This document shows, piece by piece, positions 1-13,048 of a stretch of DNA of 64,000 nt (the first letter of the stretch is position 1; every line of letters begins with the position of its first letter). Origin of the DNA: Apis mellifera (lineage: Eukaryota > Arthropoda > Insecta > Hymenoptera > Apidae); NCBI RefSeq assembly GCF_003254395.2, contig NC_037640.1, positions 2,629,501-2,693,500 of the forward strand. Reading direction: 5' to 3'. The notes under the pieces were generated by a model. The model was not told the origin of the DNA, made no database searches, and was given only the letters and a program-made list of their open reading frames with translations. The position numbers were made by a program, and so were the translations under genes.

Positions 1-2334
1 CACCACGAATGACTTTCCCCCCTGGATTTTCAAAAATATCACGATAATAAATTTTAGCTTGCCTCTTCCATTCGCTCGTTTCAATTTATTAAATGTTTCT
101 ACTGCGTTATTGTTATGTTTGAATATGTTTGAAAGCAATGTATATATAAATATAACGATACTTGATATTTTTCTTTTTTTTTTTTTTTATTCTATTTCAC
201 GATCGATAAAACTGTACCGTTTTTTATAAAAATGATAGTTGAATACAAAAGTTGAAATTGATGTTAAATATAACATGGTTGTTCACAAAAGTTTATTTAT
301 CAACTTTATATTTTTTTTTTTTTGTAATTTTAATTCTACGATTAAAATTCACGAGAGCTTTTTTATTGCAAAAATTGTTGAAAGAAAATTATAAAATTAT
401 TCATACAATCTTTTTATTTTTTACAATAAAATATACAACACGTATATATCGTAAGAAATCTCCAATTCTTTCGTGATTTTTATCGTAAAAAAAATTTTCA
501 ATCTAGGAATAATTTTATATTTCTTTTCAAATTGTTTTCTAAAGAGAGTAATAAAATACCTTTTATGAAGATAATATCCCCAACAATAGTTGCCCTCATA
601 TACTTGCACGATCACGGAACCACCATTGTACTTTACTATCGATCGTATATATTGTCAACTTTTATTTCTATATCGAGTTTTCTCTTTTTTTCTATATCTA
701 AGGAAGTCGACTAGATCAATTTATAGATAATAAACATTCTTTTATCGGAAAATCTATATATATATGTACATATTTTAAAAATGAAATTACTCTTATAAAT
801 TTTAAACTTATAATTTATATCATATCGACGAATGATTTGTTCTCTTTTCTGCGAAAATTCTTCTGAACGAATAAATTTCATAATGTATCACTTTTCCAAC
901 TTTTTCCAACGTATAAAAATCTTTTCTTCTCTACTTAAATTTATCTTTTTGCTACTTAATTTCCATCATATTTCCATGCATGTTATTTCTTTCCTCGATG
1001 CATACAGAGAATACATCGAGGTATAATTAGGTTAATAATTAATTATACCACTTCGTTATCTCCATTTCCACTCATTCTTTTTTTTTATTCTCTCTAAAAA
1101 TAATTCAGACTTTATTTTCCAAAAACATATCTCTACATTTTTTCCCCTAAACTTGCGTTTTAATTTAAAATAACGTGAAATTATTAGCATATCATTTCCT
1201 TTTTGAATTATCATAGTATTATCACAATGATGATCCTCGAATTGGGAAACGAAAAAAGGATTAATCTTATTAACTGCATCTGTTGCTTAAAAAAGAAAAA
1301 AAAAAACAGTAACAAGCTGGTGGATGCAACGTTGAATAGTTACAGGTTGGTAGAAACGTGGTCCAGGAACGCGTTAATTAATGGGTGTCGGTGGAGGAAC
1401 TGGATGTGGAACGAGGCAACCGTAAATCACTGCGTCAAGTATCATAAAATAGACAGATGGTTTCATTTTCTCTCTTGTTTCCTTTCCTCCTGAGATTCTC
1501 CTCCTTTTTTTCTTCTTCTTCTTCCACTTCTTCTTTTGCTTCTTTCTCAAGAAAATAAAATTTTTCTAAATGCAATCCGACTTTCGACAGATGAATTACG
1601 TATAAAGAAGATTCATCAATTCAAATTAACAATGCAAATGAAATATACATTTATTGAGAAAAATTAGAAGATAATTTACTTCTAAAATAAGACAAGATAT
1701 ATCTTGTACATCTCAACTTTTCCCAATAATATTCGTGATATCTCATGAAAATCTTGTTCTCACAATATTACAAAATCACGATTCATCAATTTTTGATCCA
1801 ATGAATGATTCGAAAAGATGATACGAGAAGTTTCACAAATTTAACACTTGTCGATCGATTCATGTGGAAAAAAAAAGAGGATCGAAGCGGAGGGAGAAGA
1901 CAAAACAAACAGAAACAGTTGGAAAGTTTAGTCTCATTTATCACCACCGCCGACCCAGTTGTCCCTCTTCCCCCTGGTCACTTCCACGATATATCGGGTA
2001 TATACTTGGCCATCGATCCGCATAATGTCCCTCCTCTTTCAATAATTCTGCCTCTATCCACGCACCAACGATCGCGCCCATTTCTCCCCCATCGCGACTG
2101 GTTCAGTTCATAGCCATCGAGGCAGTTGAGTACGAGTATTCTTCAAGTGGTTCTTGGTATTTGAGATACGAGACGTCGATATCGAGCGACGTGTCCTTTC
2201 ATGGGCCATTAACGGCGATATTTAAACCTTTTGAACAATCTTTTTTTACTTTACTTCACGAAGAATGCGTGTAATTAATTGGCCAATATCTTTTTTTTGC
2301 ACAAGGAATAAAACAGGCCCAGTTTTGAGATATT
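1..2334. other. AT-rich non-coding stretch
   Basis: Only short chance frames. Two slightly GC-richer segments (about 1310-1440 and 1930-2220) lack coding character; the second contains several Inr-like CAGTT steps but no recognised gene start. Confidence 0.6.
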
Positions 2335-2339
2335 AGTTT

Positions 2340-3051
2340 TTTTTAAAAACTTTCTGAATTATTTCATCAATAATATAATTTCATATTATGAAACAAATGA
2401 TGGAACGTTTTCATTGAATGAGTCACAATATTTAATAGTTTCTCATAAGTATGGATAATGATCAAAGTGATGAATAATTCTCAGAGGAAGTCTCAAACTC
2501 TCATTTTACTTTTCATTCTCATTGAATGAAACAGTACATTATTGTTGATTAGGAGTTCTTATACAGAATAGGTTTCAAATATGTCTGTTGCTGGGATTTA
2601 AAAACTCTCTGAATTATTTCACAATAATTTCACATTCACATGGAACAAATGATGGAACATTTTCATTTGACTTCATTAAATGAGTCACAATATTTAATAG
2701 TTTCTCATAAGTATGTAATTCTCAGAGGAAGTTTCAAACTTTCATTTTGCTGTACTTTTCATTCTCATTGTTGATTAGGAGTTCTTATATAGAATAGGTT
2801 TCAAATATATCTGTTGCTGGGATTTAAAAACTCTCTGAATTATTTCATAATAATATAATTTCACGTTATCACAAATGATGGAATGTTTTCATTGAATGAG
2901 TCACAATATTTAATAGTTTCTCATAGGTATGGATAATGATCAGAGTGATGGGTAATTCTCAGAGAAAGTTTTAAACTCTTATTTTGCTGTACTTTTCATT
3001 CTCATTGTTGATTAGGAGTTCTTATATAGAATAGGTTTCAAACAGGATCTA
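2340..3051. repeat. tandem repeat, 3 diverged copies, about 225-260 bp
   Basis: Copies start near 2340, 2598 and 2824. Each contains AACT(C/T)TCTGAATTATTTCA, GAGTCACAATATTTAATAG and GATTAGGAGTTCTTATA in order. Small indels, not frame-preserving, distinguish them; not coding. Confidence 0.9.
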
Positions 3052-3875
3052 AAATATTAGCTTTACTCTCAATTTTACTTGCATTATTTCACATTCTTCC
3101 TCACATTTGATGATGAGTTTTCTCCTTGTATACGTAACTGCATTATATATTGTATATATTTGTATATAACTGCTTTATCGAGTTTATTACACTGTCTGCG
3201 GCTCTCCAATTGCGGTTTGCAGCTGTCGAACAGGTATTTGCGGTATTTGTGTCCAAAACACAACGTAACTCCACCCCCTCGAGAAAGAAAAAAAGAAAGA
3301 AGAAAGATAATCTCGAGTGCTAGAAATAGAGCAATAGCCTCGTTAGTCCCTCTCACGATGAAATAAGGGTTGAAAGCGCTCTTGGGAGAACGGCTAACAA
3401 TCTTCCATTCTCTTCATCTGTTCCTTTTCGACTCTTCTTTCCTCGACCATTTTATTTCTACGTAGCTTCTTTTCCATGTCGAGCAACGTTTTGTTTCTTG
3501 CAAAAAATTTTATTTTTTATAATAATCAAGATTCAATATTACTTACATTCCATATGTCTTGTTGAGACTTATTTCAAGCAATTTATTGAGAAAAAAAAAG
3601 GATTTGTGGAAATTTGTATATAAATTTGTATATAAATTCAACACAATTCTCTATTATGAGATTCTAGATTCAAAATACCATAATAAACGATTGAATTAAT
3701 GAGCGTTAGTTACATTAATTGCAGTATCGAATCTAAATAATTGCTTGTCTCTAATTAATTATTAGAAAATTAAATTAATTTATCGATGGACAACAAATCC
3801 TGATGATTAATAACGAGAAGAAGAAACTCGTTTTCAATTTTATCAACTCGATAATTTAATCAACAGCCAACCTCG

Positions 3876-3883
3876 TGACGTCA
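3876..3883. promoter_or_regulatory. perfect CRE palindrome TGACGTCA
   Basis: Consensus CREB/ATF site; no associated gene start was found nearby. Confidence 0.35.
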
Positions 3884-4180
3884 ATGAACTTTTCGGTCAG
3901 AAAATGTACGAACTTGCTCGTATAAAGCTGACCTGAAATTCCTGCGTGCCTAGAATGGACGATACGCCATTCTCCTCCTTTCGCTTCCGCACGTAATTTT
4001 GATTACTTATAAATATTTAAGAAATTGTAATCAATTTTCCAACAACGAATATATATTAGAATTGCAAAAGTGATCTATTTTCCCCAAAATCTAACGTACG
4101 AATCTCTACGATACTTTCAGTTCCATTTTTTTTCTCTTCCCGCCATTTTTCGCCATCCACAGATGACGGATCTGCCACGT

Positions 4181-4203
4181 AAAAAAAAAAAAAAAAAAAA
4201 AAA
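4181..4203. repeat. poly(A) run of 23
   Basis: Uninterrupted run of 23 A. No poly(A)-signal-bearing retrotransposed sequence could be recognised upstream. Confidence 0.9.
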
Positions 4204-4733
4204 TGCATCGTAATCGGTGGAGCGTAATCGATGAATTAAAGATGGGGATAAGTCCGTGTTACAGGCATGGAAAAATTCAGATTTCCCTCGGATTACTCAG
4301 ATCCCCCTTACTCGATTTATCCCAAAGTGTTTGTTGTCGCGAGAAATCCTCCAACTGGGGAGATCAATAGGAATATTCCAATTTTTCAAAGGTGGAAACT
4401 TTTCCCGCCTTCCTTTCAATGATTTTCAATCATTTATGGTCGTTCTATGGTTATTTAAATTAGGAGGAATTATAATCTTTGAGGATGGTTTTAAAAATTT
4501 TCCAATGAAATTTCGACCGATTATGCATTCTTTCCTTCTGTAATCGGTTTCCAAATTACAATCTCGAGCAGAATTCAGGATACTTGGAGGAAATTTATTT
4601 TATTTACACCATAAATAGTCTTTTCGTTCTTACGTGTGTTAGGTTTCTCAGAATGGAAATCTGACCCGGATACCGACTCTCGGGAAAATGATGGCCGAGA
4701 ATCGAGTTTCTCCTCCAGTTCTAATTGAAAAAT

Positions 4734-5236
4734 AAGTTTGTATTGTTTGGAGAGTTAGTTGGCTGGGGAATACAATTTTTGCGCTTCTTCGATTGGTTCA
4801 ATAATGGTAACGATTGGAAATTAATTTTGTATAATAGATGTTGTTATGTTAGAATAAATAATTTAGATTGTTATTCCAATGAATAAATTGAGAGTGAAGG
4901 TAAGTTTTTTTCATAACTTTTCTATAAAATCAAACTAAATTTCTGAATTCATTTAGATTAGATGGTTTTTTAAGATTCTATGGAAACAGCTGATTGAATA
5001 AATCACTCAATATCAGAAAAATATTGTTTGGAGAGTTAGTTGGTTGGGAAATACAATTTGCAATAATGGTAACAATTGGAAATTAATTTTGCATAATAGA
5101 TGTTGTTTCTGTTGTTATGTTAGAATAAATAATTTAGATTGTTATTCTAATGAATAAATTGATAGTTCAGGAAATTTTTCATAACTTTTCTGTAACATCA
5201 AAAGTAAATTTCCGAATTCATTTAAATTAGATAGTT
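4734..5236. repeat. tandem repeat, 2 copies, period about 287 bp
   Basis: Copies from about 4737 and 5024 share TTGTTTGGAGAGTTAGTTGG, then TAATGGTAAC.ATTGGAAATTAATTTT, then the GAATAAATAATTTAGATTGT block. No open frame is conserved. Confidence 0.85.
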
Positions 5237-5866
5237 TCTCAAATCAAATTTACGTAATGTTATTCGTTTTTCGAAGATTCTTTCATTATTGCAAATTGAT
5301 TTTCTTTTATTTTCTTTCGTTCAAAATATCTTCTCGTAACTTGTACAACTTATCACTCATCGTAAGATTAATAACTGCATTTATAAAACATATTAATTTA
5401 TATATTATAGAATATAAAGTTTAAAAAAATTAAATTAATCTTGTTAAATTTTAAAAATTTAAAATTTAAAAGAGGATTATCGATTCGCAAAAATGATACA
5501 CGCAATCAAAAATGCAATCAAACTTTATAAATTTAAGATTATGGAATACACAGAGCCAAAGCTAAAAGATAAACGAGAATATTACGCTTCTTAATAATCC
5601 CTTATCCCGTAAAGTAGACAAAACTTTCTCCTCCTAAGTAATATCCACAATGACTCGAAATGAGCGTAATTAACCCAAGATTTCAGGGGGAATAATTTGC
5701 GCTCTTTTCGAACGAAGAGGTGGCCGTAAAAGGGAAACGACCGCGGGCTATAATTGCGGCCATTGCGAGAAAAACCGAGTATAACAGATTTATTTGAAAA
5801 AGCGCTAAAATTTGTAATTTTCTCTCTCTCTCTCTCTCATTTTCGAATTTCAATTACAGATATAGA

Positions 5867-6415
5867 GATCGAAAAATGAATATTTTTTTAATTCTCAAAT
5901 TTTCAACGATTGAGAGATTGCTCTTATTATTTTTTTATATTAATTATATTAAGATTATATTATAATATATTCATGGAAGACTTGATAAAAATAGAGATGG
6001 AGCTGTAATTCTTATTCATCTTCAAAGATCGAAAAATGAATATTTCTTTAATTCTCGAATTTTAAACGATTGAGAGATTGCTCTTACTATTTTTTACATT
6101 GATTATATTAAGTTTATATTATATTATATTATATTATATTTATGGAAGGCTTGATAAAAATAAAGATGGAGCTGTTCTTATTCATCTTCAAAGATTGAAA
6201 AATGAATATTTTTTTAATCCTCCTTGTATATATTATTTATCTAATTCTCGAATTTTTAACAATTGAGAGATTGCTCTTACTATGTTTTTATATTAATTAT
6301 ATTAAAATTATATTATAATACAATATATTATAATATATTATAATACAAGTTAATACAAGTAATACCATTCATGGAAGGCTTGATAAAAATAGAGATGGAA
6401 CTGTAATTCACCTTT
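5867..6415. repeat. tandem repeat, 3 copies, period about 160-166 bp
   Basis: Copies start at 5867, 6027 and 6193. Shared blocks are GAAAAATGAATATTT, ACGATTGAGAGATTGCTCTTA and ATGGAAG.CTTGATAAAAAT. The middle of each copy is a variable (ATTAT)n-like tract. Confidence 0.88.
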
Positions 6416-7670
6416 AAAAATTTCGAAGATCTCTCTCGAGGAGAATCGAATCGACGTGGAAAAAAGAGGATCGATAAATAGATGACGACAAAACACAATG
6501 AAATTTGGAAATTCGATCGAAAAGGCGATCGAAGGGAAGGGAAAACGAAAGTTTGGCCGTTTCACGTGGGGCATTAAGGGTTGATGCGCGTGAAGGGGGG
6601 CTTCGAAAATTGCTGGTTATGGCGCTCAGGTGGCCCATAACTAACCGAGTTTATACCGATTCTGCAGGGTTTCACGTTTCTTCTTCGCCCTCCTATAACT
6701 TAGCTCTATTAGAGAGGCCGACGTGCAACACTTTTTCCTTACGAAATGTATTCCCTTTTATCACGATAATTGGAAAGAGGATCGTTAAACGGGAACCGCA
6801 GCGTAGATTATGTATTAAAAAAAATAAAATTTTCAAAATGGATCTTGGTAAATTTCGATTAATTTCTGGAAAATTGATCGTTGAAACGAGAATTGCGAAT
6901 TGTAAATTATGAAATGGAAAAAAAAGGAAATTTGGGAAGATTTAAGATATATAAATTATAGAAGAAATGCATGATTAATACATTTCAATTTCTATGATTC
7001 GTTCGAGGATGAGCAACTTGAACAAAATTCTTTTTTCTTGAAAATTCATCGACAAATTTTCGACGAATCATATTTTCTGTGAAATTTCGCAAATAAATTG
7101 AATGTATTCATCGATACTCTACGATATTCCTTCTAAAAATATAACCGGTGAAAAAGATATCCCTACAAATATAAGAATTAAAAAATTCGCGATCTCGATT
7201 ACTTTCGACATAATCGTTAAACAATCAAATTCCAATTATATTTCATATATTATATTGTTGCAAATTGATCGATTTTATCATTTTTCTCTCCGCGCTGAAA
7301 CGCACTCCTCGGTTTTCTTTATCTGTTATCGGTCACTGCTTTATCGGTCGGTTCATATATTTTTATATTCGATTCCCATTTATTACAATATTCCCCGCGC
7401 GAAAAGTTTCAAAGCCAAATTTGGATTGTAAATGAAACGAAAACCCCGGGCTGGGGGCTAGTTTTTCCAACTCGCGAAAAAATATTTTCCCTGGTAAACG
7501 GCGAAGAGGAGGCGAGTTTTTCAAACGCATCGTCTCGCGTTCCTTTTCGCTTATGTATACCAAAGGGGGAGGGGGTTAATTTGCTCAAGCGCAAAATAAA
7601 TAGTAGATAGTAAATAACGCGGGATGAGAGAAATGGAACAGAGAGAGAATGTTGAAATTTAATTACAACG
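6416..7670. other. non-coding stretch with a GC-richer island at about 6500-6760
   Basis: The island has open frames on both strands (135 codons on plus), a sign of base composition rather than coding. No domain or splice pattern is seen. Confidence 0.5.
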
Positions 7671-8385
7671 AATATAAAAAATATACTGGCTCGAAACATC
7701 GTATTTTTTTTTGTATATATAATAATATTTCCATACTCGTGTATTGAAGTAATATTTTTCACTATTTCCCTGGAACATCATCAGCTTGCATTATTTTATA
7801 TTTTCTAACTTCGACTTTTGCAAATAATGCCATAAGAAAAAGAATGAAATGAAAAGAGAAGAATTAATCGATGTACTCGATGAATTAATCGAATATAAAA
7901 AATATATTGGCTCGAATCATCGTATTTTTTTTTGTATATATAATAATATTTCCATACTCGTGTATTGGAGTAATATTTTTCACTATTTCCCTCGAACATC
8001 ATCAGCTTGCATTATTTTATATTTTCTAACTTCGACTTTTGTCGAAACTTTTGCAAATAACGCCATAAGAAAAAGAATGAAATGAAAAGAGAAGAGTTAA
8101 TCGATGTACTCGATCAGTTAATCAGTTAATCGAATTATAAAAAATATATTGGCTCGAAACATCGTATAATCATCGTATTTTTTTTTGTATATATAATAAT
8201 ATTTCCATGAATTGGAGTAATATTTTTCACTATTTCCCTGAAACATCATCAGTTTGCATTACAATATTTTATATTTTTAAATATATTTTATATTTTCTAA
8301 CACTTTTGTCGAAATAATCGAAAATTTTTTGCAAATAATCGAAGAAAAAGAATGAAATGAAAAGAGAAGTTAATTGATATTGATC
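7671..8385. repeat. tandem repeat, 3 copies, period about 220-245 bp
   Basis: Copies start at 7671, 7892 and about 8133. They share GTATATATAATAATATTTCC, CACTATTTCCCT(G/C)GAACATC, and AGAAAAAGAATGAAATGAAA. The first two are nearly identical, the third is more diverged. Confidence 0.92.
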
Positions 8386-10013
8386 AATTCTATCGAGAAT
8401 CTTCGATCCAAAGATCTAACCCGCGTGTACAAATGGATGTTTGCGAGAAGAGTCAATAAATTCACCTGTCGGAGGGAGTATAATTTCGCGGGAAAAAGGG
8501 AGGCGAGCGGAGGAAACGGAAATCAATGTCCTCGATTTCTTGGAAGGGAAATTCTTGCAAGCGAAAACAATACAGGGAAAATCGAAAGAGAAGGGGACGA
8601 ATGAAAATCGAGAGACATCGTTTTCGAAAGTTTAAGAATGCTGGTGATAAAAGTTAGTGGTTTGGAATCCCATCGAATCGTGTCGGTTGTCGTCCTCGAT
8701 CGAGCTTAACGTTTGATAAAACAACGATATCTTCACTGGTCGAGTACTTACTGCAGTTCTTTAAAGAGATTTGCTTCCCTAGCAATTTTCACACAACAAA
8801 CAAACAGATTAATTCTAAATCCGTTCGCAACTTTGAGATTAAAATTTTTATTAAAAAAGAAAAAAAAAAATCAAAGTGTTCGATTTCTCTTCGATATTTT
8901 GCGAATATAACGATCAATTTTACACGCGAAAGATAAAATTCGTATATTCATTTATACATATTAATTATGTATTGATAATTCTTCAAAAATTGAATTTTTA
9001 ATTTCGATATTAATTATTTACACCAAATCTAATTATTAAATTAATTATTAATTTATATTTAAAATTTTATTTTATTTTAAATATTTATTTTAAATTATAT
9101 TATCTAATTGCATATTTTTTTTATAAAATAAAACATACTCGAAATATAAAACAATTGCATCAGCGTGGAAACGATCAGATTGATTTTCTATCGTTTAAAT
9201 CGTCAATGTTTCGATAGCTTTAGGAACACGTGGAATCTTTGCGCGTCAAGCTGTTAATCGAATAATTTCCGACGAAAGGAGAGAAGAGAGAGAATAAAAT
9301 CGAAGCCTCGACTTTAATTGTATCGTAATCGTATACTAATCGTATAATAATAATATTTTTGATACTTTGATCGATTTATGATCGAACTAATATTAATTAC
9401 GAATAAATCGAAACTCTCGAAAATGTTTTATCCTAGTTTCTTTCCACTCTTATTACATCTTTTCCTTTCCTTTACGAAATCTAAATACAAATTTAGAATT
9501 AATTATAATCCTTTGAGCATCATTATCCTTTTTTATTCTTATTATTTCGATACATAAATAAAACGATCAAATATTTTCATAATCGTAATACACTTGAAAA
9601 TAATACGCTTCTGATTCTTTTTTAATCAAAGATAGCTACATCTTGGAATATTTTTAAACTAAAATTCAAGAAGAAATTCCACTTGTTCGACGATGTAAAT
9701 TTTTCTCAGCGCGTTTATTGGAAATATAAGTAATAAATACTCGAGAAAGTTTTATCATATTTTCGTAGCTTCGAGGAAGGGAAGAGCGCGTGAGAAAGAA
9801 TGCGAAAGAAAGATCTATTAATTGAAATAAATATCTTTAAGCTCATTGGGAAAAGGAAGAATGATGAATATCTTGTGAAAAGTTACAATTTCAACAAATT
9901 GAACATTCTTTTCCTTCCTTTCCCAGATTAATTAAAAATTTCTAACAATTTTTTTTCTCCTCTTCTAAATTTTTATTTTTATTTATAAAATATTCCTTGC
10001 AACAAATGTTACA

Positions 10014-10052
<39 letters not shown>

Positions 10053-11046
10053 AAAGAAGTTTAACGCGATCGTGAAATAAATCTCACAATTGAAGAGATT
10101 GAACAAGAGTCGTTTCTCTTCGATTCTACCAGGATTGAAGTACCTTCTACACAATTGAGACTTGTCTCGAAACATGTCTCGCGGTTAGTAATGGGACCGG
10201 ATTGAGACAAATCTCGATCCACGTAACGAGGATATATTTTATTACAGGAATTCGAGATAATTCCATAAGTGATGTTCAGAATTCATGGTGAAACTCTGCT
10301 AGAAAACTAGTACGTCTTTTTTTAAATTTTCCACTCGTAAAATATTCGAGTATTATTCTTCCAAGAAAAATATTTATAGCGAAATCTCAGTTCGGATTCA
10401 TCCGTTAATTGGAGGAAAATTAGAATTGGATAAATTTGTTCCCTGACAAATTTATACAAATGAAGTTTTATCAAAGTACGCCTCGAGGCAAGTGCTTTAT
10501 AACAAGAACTCATTTTTAGAAGAATCTTTCACGAGAAGAAATTTTTGCAACAAAAAAAAAACGGATAATAATTCTAATTCTGATTACTTTCAGTCTACAC
10601 TTTCGATTTTGTTTTTCTTCCCTCGAAAGAAAATTTTTTTATTTATCGTGAAGTGAGAAATATTCGAAGTTAAGAAAGTTGTTTTCTTCTCGAAAAGAAG
10701 AAAACCGACGTAATTTTCGCAACGTAGGGGATGATCTCGTGAAAATTCGAAACACGAAGAGGTCGCCCTTTCCCCATGCACACCAATGATACCCTCGAGT
10801 TTCTTTGAATTCAGGATCCAGTGTTTCACGTCTCGCTAACCCTATGACCTGCTCGCGATCAATTTTAGATGGAATTTCGCTTGAGTAGAAACTTTTCCCT
10901 GCCTAACGTATCGTAACTCGCCATTTCGAGGCTGAAAATCACCTTATAAAACGCTCGAGGAAAAATAAAAATATCCCCAACAAATCGTTTCTCTAAAAAA
11001 AATATAACGCGAAAGGATACAACAAAAATATTTAAAAAAAAATTTC
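8386..11046. other. AT-rich non-coding stretch
   Basis: A GC-richer part at about 8420-8600 and the (AT)n microsatellite are the only landmarks; no supported gene. Confidence 0.55.
10017..10049. repeat. (AT)n microsatellite
   Basis: Sixteen AT units, uninterrupted. Confidence 0.95.
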
Positions 11047-11353
11047 TTTCAATGCTTATAAATTTTCATTATTTTCGTAGCGTTAAAAATCTAATTATTT
11101 TTACAATTTAAAATTTTACCCTTGTCTTGTATATTACGAAATTAAATATAAAAGTTTTTGTTTCAATCAAAGTTTTATTTTATAAAATTCGTCAAAGGAT
11201 TTTATAAAATATTATATCAAATCTTTCAATCAACTTATAAATTTTCGTTATTTTCGTAGCGTTAAAAATCTAATTATTTTACAATTTAAAATTTTAAATT
11301 TACCTTATCTTGTGTATTACGAAATTAAATATAAAAGTTTTTATTTCGATCAA
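11047..11353. repeat. tandem repeat, 2 copies, period about 178 bp
   Basis: Copies at about 11047 and 11225 share TATTTTCGTAGCGTTAAAAA and TATTACGAAATTAAATATAA. AT-rich, non-coding. Confidence 0.85.
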
Positions 11354-12213
11354 ATCTTTCTGTAAGAATGTTATAAAGTATTCCACACACGTGGAATATT
11401 GATCGATAAACACGATTTCGTGTTTACCGATTCTTCTACCGCGGTACGATTGAATTAACCGATGTTTACACGAGTGAAAATCGACGCGCGGTTAATAATA
11501 ACCAGGCAAGTAATATTTAAATCATTCCCTTCCACTTTCTATCCATTGATTTTATCACTCAATGGGTCAATGGATAATTGAATCGAAACAATGATAAATT
11601 AACAACGCGTTTCAATATTTGGACGTACGTAATTGTTGCTCGATAAATTCTTTCTACGCATATTTCTGCGATAACAGCATTTATTTCAGGGCCAAACTTC
11701 GAAATGTTTCTAACCTGCAATATATTTTTTTTATTAAGAAGCAAAAAGTTTCTTTTCGCTGATATTTTCCGATTCTTTTTGTATTTCTTTTCATAAGAAT
11801 AATTTCAAATAAATAAATCCACTATTGAATTATTTGTTATATTATAGCATTAACAATTTTGTTATAAAAAGATTTATATATTTATGCAAAATTCTTTATT
11901 CAAATTAATCAATCTAAAATCCAAGATACGAGCAATCATATTTCCAAAAATTGAATCGTCGTTTCCTCCATATTTTTTTTTTAATATCAAAGTATATCGT
12001 TGCAAAAATATATCAGCGATTGAATAATTAACGTTGGACTAATTAAAAAAAAAATTAGCACACAGAGAATAATTTCACTTACATTTTTATTCACAATGGA
12101 TCTCTCGTTTCTTCTTTTTTTTTTCCACGTGTATCATCGGTTTCGCGTATCCAAAAAGGATACGAAACGAGAATAAAATTTATTTCTGGGTCAATCTTTT
12201 TTCTCTCTTCTCC

Positions 12214-12236
12214 TTTTTTTTTTTTTTTTTTTTTTT
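12214..12236. repeat. poly(T) run of 23
   Basis: Uninterrupted T run; no retrocopy recognised on the minus strand. Confidence 0.9.
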
Positions 12237-13040
12237 ACCTTTCTTGATCTATATTTTCCACGATATTACCCGATGAAAAGCTACGTTGCCGCGAGAAGCA
12301 ATAATAAGAAATTCGTTCTATCAGATCCACTTTGGAGAAAATTTAACGGGATGTTCCAAATCGAAATCGGCAAACGTTGCCATCATATTTGGGGAAAAAA
12401 AGAAGGAAAAAAAAGAAATTAAAATTGCACGATTATTTTTTATATACAGTGAAGAATTGCAATTATAATTTTCCGGATTAAACGTTCCGGAAAAACTTTT
12501 CTATTCGAGCAGCGAATTTTTCTTCTGCACATTTTTTTCCATCTTTTCGTCTCTCTTCTGCGTTTCAAGTGGATTTTTTAATATTCCGTATTATTAATTA
12601 TATACGATTCTTTCTTATCACTCTGAAATTTCTATATACGTTCGAATATCTGTTCATTCGATATTGCAATAGAATAATAATTTAATAAAATACTCTCTGT
12701 GCGTGTTTATACAATTCTTCTTCTTTCAAAACAAAATCCAACTGTTGAGCATATTTTATTAAAAAGAATAATAAAAAATAAAAAGTTCAATATTTATACA
12801 TTTCGTGGAATTGTATATGTTCGATCGAAGAGTGATGATGATTCCGTTGCACGAAATTGTGAAAATGAACGAACGATTCATTAATATCGAGTCACAAAAT
12901 GTGTAAATGTGTCGTAATGGGGTCGCGATCGAAAAGCTCGAATAGAGTGGATTGCGCATTTTAAATTGTTCAAATATGATGATACGTCCCTCCCCCCTCC
13001 TTCCCTCCTTTTCACGGAATTTAATTCGACAAATGCTTCA

Positions 13041-13048
13041 TGACGTCA
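13041..13048. promoter_or_regulatory. perfect CRE palindrome TGACGTCA
   Basis: Consensus CREB/ATF site inside a slightly GC-richer stretch; no adjacent gene found. Confidence 0.35.

Larger units (their letters stand above)
3052..4733. other. non-coding stretch
   Basis: Opposed short frames at 3080-3366 cover a moderately GC-rich part, neither with protein-like composition. Also holds the CRE palindrome and a 23-A run. Confidence 0.55.

Noticed and set aside
6505..6912. 135-codon plus-strand open frame
   Set aside because: Lies in a GC-richer island that is open on the other strand as well; no domain, signal or splice context; composition changes abruptly where the DNA turns AT-rich.
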